Origin: CAJBIL01 sp044359525
GTDB taxonomy: Bacteria; Pseudomonadota; Gammaproteobacteria; Burkholderiales; Rhodocyclaceae
DNA length: 6,484 nucleotides
Assembly (NCBI GenBank): GCA_044359525.1
Contig: JBIKLY010000121.1
Location: 1 to 6,484 of the forward strand
Reading direction: 5' to 3'
Each line of letters starts with the position of its first letter. Position 1 is the first letter of the stretch. This document shows, one piece after another, positions 1-4,723 of this stretch. The position numbers and the translations under genes were made by a program. A model generated the notes under the pieces. That model did no database searches. It saw only the letters and a program-made list of their open reading frames with translations, and had not been told where the DNA came from.

Positions 1-558
1 GACGTTGCGTGAAGTCAGGAATTCGACCGCTTCGTCGTCGAGCAGCGTGCCGTTGGTCTGCAGGCCGAAGACGAAGTCGTCGGCGAACAGGTCGATCGCG
101 GCAAAGACGGCGGCCTTGTTCATCAGCGGTTCAGCGCCGTGGAAGATGGCGCGCGGCTTGCGGCCCTCCGGCATGACCGAGCGGAAGTAGTCGCGCAGCT
201 TGGCCAAAGAGGCGATCAGCTTGTCGGTCGACATGTGGCTGCCGCCGCTGCGCTGCTCGCCGGGCAGGTAGCAGTAGGTGCAGTTGAGGTTGCAGCGTTC
301 GGTCGGGTTGAGATAAACGCCGGACGGCGTCAGCTCGAAACGCAGCGCGTGCAGCTCGCGGGCGAAGTCGGCGGCTTTGGCGCGGTAGCTGTCGAGCAGC
401 GGGCCGGCGCTGATTTCTTCCGCGATGCGCGTCTTGTCGACGAGCGCCCAGAAAGCCGTGTCCGGGTCGGTCACCGCGGCGTAGACCGCGTGCCCGATGT
501 CTACGGGGATCAGCGCCGGGCCGGCGGCCCGGTCAAGCGTTGTTGCGGCTGCGCTCAT
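1..558 (-). CDS. cbpB: Radical SAM peptide maturase, CbpB type (partial, C-terminus outside window)
   Basis: A radical SAM enzyme expected to modify the small peptide encoded just upstream. The first 186 residues are in the window and the frame is still open at base 1. The cluster-binding motif CNLNCTYC (Cys89, Cys93, Cys96) would hold the SAM-cleaving [4Fe-4S] centre. FHGAEPL (139-145) sits where this superfamily usually has GGEP, so one Gly is replaced by Ala, and QTNGTLL (167-173) is another typical segment. About 80 residues precede the motif, as in SPASM/PqqE-like maturases; any SPASM domain would lie beyond the window. The start is set by an ATGA overlap with the stop of the precursor gene, implying translational coupling. 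The whole unit lies behind a cobalamin riboswitch. The CbpB name (peptide-modifying radical SAM enzyme of the 'cobopep' type) is from memory and rests on the pairing of enzyme, peptide and riboswitch. Radical SAM assignment is near certain; the subfamily is likely. Confidence 0.85.
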   Translation of the reverse strand, partial: MSAAATTLDRAAGPALIPVDIGHAVYAAVTDPDTAFWALVDKTRIAEEISAGPLLDSYRAKAADFARELHALRFELTPSGVYLNPTERCNLNCTYCYLPGEQRSGGSHMSTDKLIASLAKLRDYFRSVMPEGRKPRAIFHGAEPLMNKAAVFAAIDLFADDFVFGLQTNGTLLDDEAVEFLTSRNV

Positions 559-704
559 TTGGCCGCTTTCTTATCCATCAGCACGTAGTGCGAGAGACCG
601 ATGCCGTCGGGGTTGCAGCTCTTGCGCACGGCGATGGTCGGGGCGGTCGGTATCTTGGCTGCGTCGGTCTGGGCGGGGGCTTGCGGTTGAAGGTTCTGCG
701 TCAT
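555..704 (-). CDS. cbpA: Small modified-peptide precursor, CbpA type (49 aa)
   Basis: A short peptide, probably the substrate of the radical SAM enzyme whose start it overlaps by 4 nt (ATGA). The start at 704 follows a good GAGGAG ribosome site (711-716) with a 6-nt spacer. A longer in-frame start at 818 is discarded because it would read through the terminator hairpin. Residues 1-27 are polar and Pro/Ala/Gln-rich, like a leader. The C-terminal segment RKSCNPDGIGLSHYVLMDKK (27-46) is dense in reactive residues: Cys30, Asp33, His39, Tyr40 and Asp44. There is no signal peptide, membrane segment or Gly-Gly cleavage site. I recall a family named 'modified peptide precursor CbpA' encoded beside CbpB and cobalamin riboswitches, which this fits. 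The modification, its site and the mature product cannot be read from sequence. Confidence 0.8.
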   Translation of the reverse strand: MTQNLQPQAPAQTDAAKIPTAPTIAVRKSCNPDGIGLSHYVLMDKKAAK

Positions 705-726
705 GATCCACTCCTCGGGAAAAAGC

Positions 727-790
727 AAAAAAACAATAGAAAAGGGCTCCGGCTGAGCGCACGCTTTTCGCATGTGCTCAGCCGGAGCCC
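727..790 (-). terminator. Intrinsic terminator of the cobalamin riboswitch
   Basis: On the minus strand a perfect 15-bp stem (776-790 with 744-758, core GGGCTCCGGCTGAGC) is followed, after one A-C mismatch, by 5 more pairs with one G-U (770-774 with 760-764) closing a GAAAA loop. Directly after it comes a U-rich tract: TTTT, CTATTG, then seven T (743 down to 727). It lies between the aptamer and the ribosome site of the peptide gene, so it is the expression platform and not the end of another gene. Nothing upstream on this strand encodes a protein. Confidence 0.92.
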
Positions 791-804
791 TTGCCTGGAC
801 TCCG
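783..804 (-). promoter_or_regulatory. Antiterminator hairpin competing with the riboswitch terminator
   Basis: In the RNA, CGGAGUCC (804-797) can pair with GGGCUCCG (790-783) over 8 bp including one G-U, closing a 6-nt AGGCAA loop. GGGCUCCG is also the first half of the terminator stem, so the two structures exclude each other. The antiterminator begins two bases after the 3' strand of aptamer helix P1 (816-806). With a bulged G it could take two more pairs and reach the last P1 base. This gives a direct path from ligand-stabilised P1 to terminator formation. Pairing is seen in sequence; the switching direction (B12 turns expression off) is inferred from the usual behaviour of this class. Confidence 0.7.
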
Positions 805-805
805 C

Positions 806-976
806 TTCGGTTCGACACGTCTTCTGGCTACCGGATCAGCCAGAGCGCTGCGCCTTCCCGCCGGGGTGATCCCCGTCAGTGGCTGGTTTGCCTTTGCAAA
901 CCGTGCAGCGTCCGTCCCCGGATACAGCGGCGGGCCCGCCACGGATTCAAACCGTGTTCCGTTTCGTCGAACCGAA
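806..976 (-). promoter_or_regulatory. Cobalamin (B12) riboswitch aptamer
   Basis: Read on the minus strand, the segment has the landmarks of the AdoCbl/cobalamin riboswitch in order. The P1 5' strand TTCGGTTCGAC (976-966) pairs perfectly over 11 bp with GTCGAACCGAA (816-806). GAATCCGTGGCGGGCCCGCC and CGCTGTATCCGGGG (about 947-916) give the P3 and junction core. The B12 box GCCACTG is at 883-877. CGGGAAGGC lies at about 860-852, and the conserved 3' element AGCCAGAAGACG at 829-818. The order, spacing and 171-nt size match the family. It starts only a few bases after the predicted transcription start and ends just before an antiterminator/terminator pair, so it probably regulates by premature termination. 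Such riboswitches usually repress uptake, synthesis or B12-alternative genes when B12 is plentiful. Confidence 0.93.
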
Positions 977-986
977 CGGTGCGCGG

Positions 987-1015
987 ATTTTCCTTGAGTG
1001 CGGGTGGCGGGTCAA
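987..1015 (-). promoter_or_regulatory. Predicted sigma70 promoter of the riboswitch-cbpA-cbpB unit
   Basis: On the minus strand a -35 box TTGACC (1015-1010) is separated by exactly 17 bp from a -10-like GAAAAT (992-987). Transcription would start near 980, only about four bases before helix P1 of the riboswitch. That fit supports both calls. The -10 matches consensus at four of six positions, so basal strength may be moderate. Confidence 0.6.
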
Positions 1016-1068
1016 GCGGGCGCGTCCCTTGCACAGGCGTTTGGTTTTGCCGGCACTTTGCGCAATAC

Positions 1069-1084
1069 ATTCCCGATCAGGAAC
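1069..1084. promoter_or_regulatory. Putative HipB operator O1 (upstream)
   Basis: TTCCCGATCAGGAA (1070-1083) is a 14-bp palindrome with one mismatched pair. It shares TCCCGATC and the outer GGAA with a second copy at 1121. Its centre is exactly 50 bp from that of the second copy, and it ends just upstream of the predicted -35 box of hipB. HipB proteins bind such palindromes as dimers to repress their own operon; the assignment here is inferred from position. Confidence 0.6.
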
Positions 1085-1090
1085 ATTTTG

Positions 1091-1119
1091 TTGCAATGGT
1101 GTCCTGTCTGCTCAATAAT
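1091..1119 (+). promoter_or_regulatory. Predicted hipBA promoter
   Basis: TTGCAA (1091-1096) and AATAAT (1114-1119) are separated by 17 bp, giving a plausible sigma70 promoter with a strong -10. Transcription would start near 1126, inside operator O2, and leave a leader of about 25 nt. The promoter sits between the two operators, so HipB or HipAB bound to both would block it. Confidence 0.6.
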
Positions 1120-1134
1120 CTCCCGATCGGGAAT
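1120..1134. promoter_or_regulatory. Putative HipB operator O2 (over the start site)
   Basis: TCCCGATCGGGA (1121-1132) is a perfect 12-bp palindrome, followed by an AT run. It overlaps the expected transcription start of hipBA and repeats the core of O1. It is the more symmetrical of the two and is likely the main repression site. Confidence 0.65.
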
Positions 1135-1151
1135 TTTTTCGTAGAGATGCC

Positions 1152-1388
1152 ATGACAATTATCGAATCGACTGCTCAACTCGGCGTCGCCGTCCGCACGG
1201 CGCGCAAGCGCCTGAGCCTCAAGCAAGCACAACTGGCGCTGGCGGCGGGTGTGGGTCTGCGTTTTGTCGTCGAGCTGGAGGCCGGAAAACCAAGCCTGCG
1301 TTTGGAAAAAGTATTGCAGGTTGTTCACGCACTGGGTGGCGAGTTGAGTCTGGCTGGTCTGGAAGGCGACGATGGCTCGCCGGCTTGA
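1152..1388 (+). CDS. hipB: HipB-like antitoxin, Cro/C1-type DNA-binding protein
   Basis: A 78-residue helix-turn-helix protein expected to neutralise the HipA kinase and repress the operon. The XRE/Cro fold covers roughly residues 8-65: the recognition region runs from LSLKQAQLALAAGV (21-34) into LRFVVELEAGKPSLRLEKVL (36-55). Its ELEAGKPS...LEKVLQV pattern is characteristic of HipB antitoxins. The acidic C-terminal tail is short, and the protein is a little smaller than E. coli HipB (88 aa). The ATG at 1152 is chosen because the ATG five bases earlier hits a stop at once; the ribosome site is weak (GAGA). The gene overlaps hipA by 17 nt, so the two are coupled. Two palindromes flanking its promoter fit autoregulation. 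Confidence 0.9.
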   Translation: MTIIESTAQLGVAVRTARKRLSLKQAQLALAAGVGLRFVVELEAGKPSLRLEKVLQVVHALGGELSLAGLEGDDGSPA

Positions 1389-2652
1389 AGTCTGGTTGCT
1401 GGCCCGGCATGTCGGTACGCTGACTCAGGTCGACGGACGGCTTGAGTTCCGTTACGCCGCCGAGTGGCTGACCGGGTCTGCGCCGATCGCGCTGTCGCGC
1501 TCGCTACCCTTGCAGGCAGAAGCCTTCGACGACCGCGCCAGCCGACCGTTTTTTGCCGGTCTGCTGCCTGAAGCAGACAAGCGCCGATTGGTCGCGCAGG
1601 CCTTGCAGGTCTCGCATCAGAACGATTTTGCCCTGCTCGACGGCATCGGCGGTGAGTGTGCTGGTGCGGTGACCCTGCTCGAAGCGGGGAAATTGCCCAG
1701 CATGCCCTCGGATACGGGCGATGTCCGCTGGCTTTCCGATGACGAAGTCCTGCGTCTTCTTGATGAAATGCCGCGTCGTCCGATGCTGGCCGGTGAGCAA
1801 GGGCTGCGCCTCTCGCTGGCCGGCGCGCAGGACAAACTGCCCGTGCTGGTCGATGGCGAACGCATTGGGCTGCCGCTCAACGGGGCGCCGAGCTCGCACA
1901 TTCTCAAGCCGGCCATTCCCTTGCTCGACGATAGCGTGTTCAACGAAGGTTTTTGCATGGCGCTCGGCGCCGCAAGCAAGCTGGGCGTGGCCCCGACCCG
2001 GATCCGCCAGATTGCCGACCGAGTGTTTCTGCTGGTTGCGCGCTACGACCGGCAGCACGCCGGACACGGCTTGCCGCAGCGTTTGCACCAAGAAGATTTT
2101 TGTCAGGCCCTCGGCGTCGCGCCGGAAACCAAATATCAGAATGAAGGCGGACCGGGGTTCGCCCAGTGCTTTGCCCTGGTGCGTCAGGCGACGCGGCCGA
2201 ACGCGCCGCAGGTGCTGCGTTTGCTCGATGCCGCAATTTTCAATGCGCTGATCGGTAACCACGATGCGCACGCGAAGAACTTTTCGCTGCTCTATACCGA
2301 CCGGGGGCCGATATTGGCGCCCTTCTACGACCTGATCGCCACCGCGGTCTACCCGAAGCTGACCGACAAGATGGCCATGAAACTGGGCGGCAAGTACAAG
2401 TTCAATGAGCTCCATCCACGGCACTGGGCGCGCTTTGCCGAGGAAGCCGGCCTCTCGGTGGCGCCAGCGCGCCAGCGCGTGCTTCAGCTGGCCCGCCAAC
2501 TGCCCGGCACGGCACGCCAGCTACAAACGGCGTCCGACTCGCCTTTTCGCGGACACCCCGTGGTCGAGAGGATAGTTGCCCTGATCGAGCAGCGCGCCAC
2601 GCTGACGATTCGTCGCCTGTCGGAATCCGGAGCGGACGTAGCCAGCGATTGA
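1372..2652 (+). CDS. hipA: HipA-like serine/threonine kinase toxin
   Basis: A 426-residue kinase toxin, close to E. coli HipA (440 aa), which phosphorylates a glutamyl-tRNA synthetase and drives growth arrest. Key parts are present. The N-subdomain has RPFFAGLLPE (58-67). RLSLAGAQDK (146-155) carries Ser148, the equivalent of autophosphorylated Ser150. HILKP (176-180) contains the ATP-binding Lys179. The catalytic loop GNHDAHAKNFS (295-305) has Asp298 and Asn303, and FYDLI (318-322) has the metal-binding Asp320. No catalytic residue looks lost, so it should be active. The start at 1372 lies within the end of hipB, with GGAAGG (1361-1366) five bases ahead. The substrate here is unknown; GltX is only the E. 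coli precedent. Confidence 0.95.
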   Translation: MARRLEVWLLARHVGTLTQVDGRLEFRYAAEWLTGSAPIALSRSLPLQAEAFDDRASRPFFAGLLPEADKRRLVAQALQVSHQNDFALLDGIGGECAGAVTLLEAGKLPSMPSDTGDVRWLSDDEVLRLLDEMPRRPMLAGEQGLRLSLAGAQDKLPVLVDGERIGLPLNGAPSSHILKPAIPLLDDSVFNEGFCMALGAASKLGVAPTRIRQIADRVFLLVARYDRQHAGHGLPQRLHQEDFCQALGVAPETKYQNEGGPGFAQCFALVRQATRPNAPQVLRLLDAAIFNALIGNHDAHAKNFSLLYTDRGPILAPFYDLIATAVYPKLTDKMAMKLGGKYKFNELHPRHWARFAEEAGLSVAPARQRVLQLARQLPGTARQLQTASDSPFRGHPVVERIVALIEQRATLTIRRLSESGADVASD

Positions 2653-2938
2653 GCGTGACCGAATTCGCCGCATGGGCGATGCACGTCCTCGATCGGAGAT
2701 TCCCCATGCCACGGCAGGCCGCGTGGACTGGCGATCTGCAACATAGTCTTTCGAAGAATGGCGTATTTATTGGTGCGCAAGTTGTCGATGTAGACCGCTA
2801 TTTCATGCGCTACGCAGGATGATCTCTGCCCTATCGGTACTCGAATTCGCACGATAGGCACTGATTTGTGGTGCGGCGTATTTGAAATGCTATTTTTGAA
2901 AAACCTGATTTGACAATGATTTCGATAAGGAGCTGCGC
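2653..2938. other. AT-richer spacer with no convincing gene
   Basis: This 286-bp stretch between hipA and the DUF433 gene is visibly richer in A and T than its neighbours. The only plus-strand frame of note runs from a GTG at 2655, or ATG at 2706, to a stop at 2820 (55 or 38 codons). It contains NGVFIGAQVVDVDRYFMRYA but has no ribosome site and resembles nothing I know. No terminator follows hipA: the small CCACG/CGTGG hairpin near 2709-2726 lacks a T run. It may be the remains of a lost gene. Confidence 0.4.
2827..2860. repeat. Inverted repeat (9-bp arms, one bulge)
   Basis: TGCCCTATCG (2827-2836) pairs with CGATAGGCA (2852-2860) with a single bulged C, around a 15-base interior that contains the palindrome CGAATTCG. 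No T run follows, so it is a poor terminator. It lies 79 bp upstream of the DUF433 start and could be an operator or an old recombination point. Confidence 0.4.
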
Positions 2939-3118
2939 ATGGGACAACTTGATCGCATCACTCAGCAGCCTGACGTCATGGGCGGCAGGGCGTACATTCG
3001 GGGAATGCGCGTTACGGCGGGTATGGTCGTGGGGCAAGTTGGCGCGAGTCATAGTGTGGCGGAAATTCTGAGCGATTACCCTTTCCTTGAGCGCGAGGCC
3101 ATGCTGGCCACTGCATAA
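2939..3118 (+). CDS. DUF433 antitoxin-like protein, C-terminally shortened
   Basis: A 59-residue member of the DUF433 family, small winged-helix-like proteins often encoded as antitoxins next to PIN-like (DUF5615) toxins. The typical pattern is clear: LDRITQQPDVMGGRAYIRGM (4-23), RVTAGMVVGQVGASHS (24-39) and EILSDYPFLEREAML (42-56). A strong AAGGAG (2927-2932) six bases before the ATG fixes the start. The protein stops at ...AMLATA, whereas relatives continue through a last helix (of the kind ...ALRYAAWRAEE) for about 15 more residues. No toxin gene follows; the 3' end of an unrelated gene does. I infer that the 3' end and partner were deleted. The stub may still be translated, but its function is doubtful. 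Confidence 0.75.
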   Translation: MGQLDRITQQPDVMGGRAYIRGMRVTAGMVVGQVGASHSVAEILSDYPFLEREAMLATA

Positions 3119-3480
3119 TCATCGGCGACCGGCAGTATTGGCGGCGGACCATCACTTACCCCGACGGGGCGGTGGTCCATTTCAACAGCTTCTGGGTCGC
3201 GGCCCGCGGCAATCAGCTGATCGAGTTTGTTAACCCGGTGCTCGGCTTGCAGATGTTGCCGCGCGTGAAAGACGGCCGGCTCCATTACCGGGGCGTCCGC
3301 TTTGTCGTGAAACTCGGGCCGCTGCTGGTGCCAATCCCGGAATGGCTGGTGCTCGGGCGTACCACCATCGTTGAAGAGGCGGTGGACGAAACCCATTTCG
3401 TCATGGACTTTCGTCTGACGCACCCGCTGTTTGGCCAGGTGTTTCGCTACTCGGGCGAATTTGAGGCGGCTTCAAGCTGA
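3103..3480 (+). pseudogene. DUF4166-like gene remnant, 5' end missing
   Basis: One frame stays open from just after a TGA at 3088 to the stop at 3478. From about codon 3118 it reads like the C-terminal two thirds of a DUF4166 protein: IIGDRQYWRRTITYPDG, HFNSFWVAARGNQLIEFVNP, VPIPEWLVLGRT and HPLFGQVFRYSGEFE. These follow the family's order of W-R-R/F, g-L-i-E, lP-eWL, f-D-v, P-l-G-v-Y-G. The upstream part of the domain is absent and codons 3091-3117 look unrelated. The only start-like codons are GTG at 3172 and 3175, within the conserved region and without a proper ribosome site. It begins where the DUF433 gene breaks off, in the -1 frame relative to it. Family assignment is from pattern memory. 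A short product from GTG 3172 (102 aa) cannot be excluded. Confidence 0.6.
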
Positions 3481-3500
3481 TTGGCCCGCATGGCGGTTAC

Positions 3501-3547
3501 ATAACGTTACTCGACGCCGGTCAACTAAAGCGCGGCGTCCACGTTAT
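3501..3547. repeat. Two-step inverted repeat between the DUF4166 remnant and the 90-aa gene
   Basis: ATAACGT (3501-3507) pairs perfectly with ACGTTAT (3541-3547), and inside it GACGCC (3513-3518) pairs with GGCGTC (3534-3539), leaving a 15-base loop and uneven internal spacers (5 and 1 bases). No T run follows. It ends 33 bp before the next start codon and could be an operator or a mobile hairpin remnant. It superficially recalls an integron attC site but does not meet its rules. Confidence 0.45.
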
Positions 3548-3579
3548 TCGGGCATCACCGTACAATTTCAGGAGCCGAA

Positions 3580-3852
3580 ATGATCGCCGAACAAAAAGAA
3601 TCCACCCGATTCATCGAGTCGCTCAAACGTGCCGGGATTGTCATCGGCAACGAACAGGAAGTCATCGAACGCCTCGGCGAAGCCCGTGAATGGCATTACG
3701 CTTTCGCGACGCTGGTCAGGCACGGCAAAGCGCTTGGCATCTGGTTTTCCGCTACGGCCAGAACGCGCTCGGCGCAGCTCAAGCGCCTGTTTGCCAGATA
3801 TAACTTCCCGGCCAACACCGAGGCGGCCTTCGAAGCCAGCTTGCAGGGCTGA
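3580..3852 (+). CDS. Hypothetical 90-residue cytosolic protein
   Basis: I do not recognise this family. The start is well supported by AGGAG (3570-3574), five bases before the ATG. The protein has no signal peptide or membrane segment. Residues 1-35 look like two charged helices (ESTRFIESLKRAG, EQEVIERLGEAREW). A more hydrophobic middle follows (WHYAFATLVRHGKALGIWFS, 38-57), then a basic helix (RTRSAQLKRLFARY, 61-74) and an acidic tail. It contains no cysteine. Coding is supported by the ribosome site, by proteobacterial codon use and by an exceptionally strong terminator 20 bases after the stop. It stands alone between a gene remnant and a terminator, so context says little. Confidence 0.7.
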   Translation: MIAEQKESTRFIESLKRAGIVIGNEQEVIERLGEAREWHYAFATLVRHGKALGIWFSATARTRSAQLKRLFARYNFPANTEAAFEASLQG

Positions 3853-3872
3853 TCTGCGGCGAGTCGCCGAGA

Positions 3873-3926
3873 CCCAACAAAAAGCGGCACCCCAATTCGG
3901 GTGCCGCTTTTTGTTGGGCGCCTTTT
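3873..3926. terminator. Very strong intrinsic terminator, probably bidirectional
   Basis: A perfect 20-bp inverted repeat (3873-3892 with 3899-3918) closes a 6-base loop. The GC core GCGGCACCC/GGGTGCCGC is flanked by A5 on the left and T5 on the right, the usual form of a two-way terminator. A further T6 run follows at 3923. It ends transcription of the 90-residue gene. The next two T-rich runs (to about 3955) may add to the effect. Confidence 0.92.
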
Positions 3927-4093
3927 TTCCATTTTTTCCGCTTTTTACTCTTTCGACCTGCTCGCCAGTGCACTGACCGGAGCGAACCAAGCACGGTCAA
4001 TTGCTGTCAGAGAATCGTAATCCGGTACTGCTTACCGAGTAGAGTGGGCCGTTTTCTGTTGTCAGACAGTGGGACGAAGACTGAGGAAATGCC

Positions 4094-4675
4094 ATGAATC
4101 CGTTGCGCCATCATCTACGTCCCCTTGTTTTTCTTGTCACGGTGCTGGCGGTGTGCACACCTGCCACCGCCTGGGAACTGAACGGAACCCGCAGCATCAC
4201 GATCCATAGTCGCGATGGCCAGTCGATACCGATCGGAAGCGTCAGTTTCAAGCCTGCCGGCAGTGCGGCAACTGACCGCATTGCCGTTACGGTGCAGATG
4301 GATCACAGTCGCTTCAAGGATTTTTTTATTTCGATGAAGGAATTCAAATGCCTGGAAGGCGCTGAAGAAATTTTCTGTCACGTGCCCTACCCTTACGCCA
4401 ATCCGGGCACCATCACAGCGACCGACTTTGCCTGGCTTGAGCATGCCCTGATGTTCATGTTCAAGGCCCAAGCCGAATTCGGCGCCAAGCTGTGGAACGG
4501 CGTTTATTTCAAAATGGCGCTGACGGAAAAAGGCCTGGTCGGTCGACCGCAAGCCGTCGACCTCAATCAGATCGGTGCGCCGCCGACCGATACCAGCGTG
4601 CCGCCCTACGGCCCCCGCGAACGTAGCGACATCGCACCGGAAGCGCGCTGGTTCAACAGGATCACGATCGAGTGA
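4094..4675 (+). CDS. Exported protein of unknown function (periplasmic)
   Basis: A 193-residue protein of a family I do not recognise. A classical signal peptide is clear: basic start (MNPLRHHLR), hydrophobic core (LVFLVTVLAV, 11-20) and probable cleavage after ATA at residue 26. The Cys at 21 is not in a good lipobox (LAVC), so it is probably not a lipoprotein. The mature part starts with short beta-like strands (SITIHSR, PIGSVSFKP, IAVTVQMD). It has just two cysteines, Cys86 and Cys95, around CLEGAEEIFC, which could form a disulfide, followed by HVPYPYANPGTIT and a helix (WLEHALMFMFKAQ). The C-terminus is Pro-rich. A ribosome site GAGGAA (4083-4088) supports the start. It is transcribed alone and converges on the cyclic-di-GMP gene, with 48 bp between the stops and no visible terminator. 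Confidence 0.85.
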   Translation: MNPLRHHLRPLVFLVTVLAVCTPATAWELNGTRSITIHSRDGQSIPIGSVSFKPAGSAATDRIAVTVQMDHSRFKDFFISMKEFKCLEGAEEIFCHVPYPYANPGTITATDFAWLEHALMFMFKAQAEFGAKLWNGVYFKMALTEKGLVGRPQAVDLNQIGAPPTDTSVPPYGPRERSDIAPEARWFNRITIE

Positions 4676-4723
4676 TTTTGCCTTTCTTCGCTGCGCCGAT
4701 TGCCCGGACTTGATGATCTGTTG

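Noticed and set aside
555..818. Longer 87-residue version of the precursor peptide starting at 818
   Set aside because: It would be translated through the terminator hairpin and U-tract. The ATG at 704 has a proper GAGGAG ribosome site.
772..1155. Several plus-strand open frames across the riboswitch and promoter region
   Set aside because: They have no ribosome sites, no family resemblance, and overlap a well-formed structured RNA on the other strand.
1504..2499. Long open frame on the minus strand opposite hipA (331 codons)
   Set aside because: It is a shadow of GC-rich coding sequence; the plus-strand frame has all HipA kinase motifs.
2910..2915. TTGACA as the -35 box of the DUF433 gene
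   Set aside because: A -10 box at normal spacing would fall on the ribosome site at 2927-2938, and no TATAAT-like sequence is there.
2939..3480. A single DUF433-DUF4166 fusion protein made by -1 frameshifting
   Set aside because: There is no slippery heptamer or downstream structure at the junction. The two families have no known link, and both are incomplete at the join.
3501..3547. Integron attC recombination site
   Set aside because: The arms do not fit the RYYYAAC/GTTRRRY core pattern, and the internal spacers (5 against 1) are too uneven. The other hairpin in the region lacks core sites, and there is no integrase.
3561..3566. TACAAT as the -10 box of the 90-residue gene
   Set aside because: No -35 match lies at proper spacing, and the start site would fall inside the AGGAG ribosome site.
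4676..4723. Terminator between the two convergent genes
   Set aside because: No stable hairpin with a T run is visible in either direction in these 48 bases.
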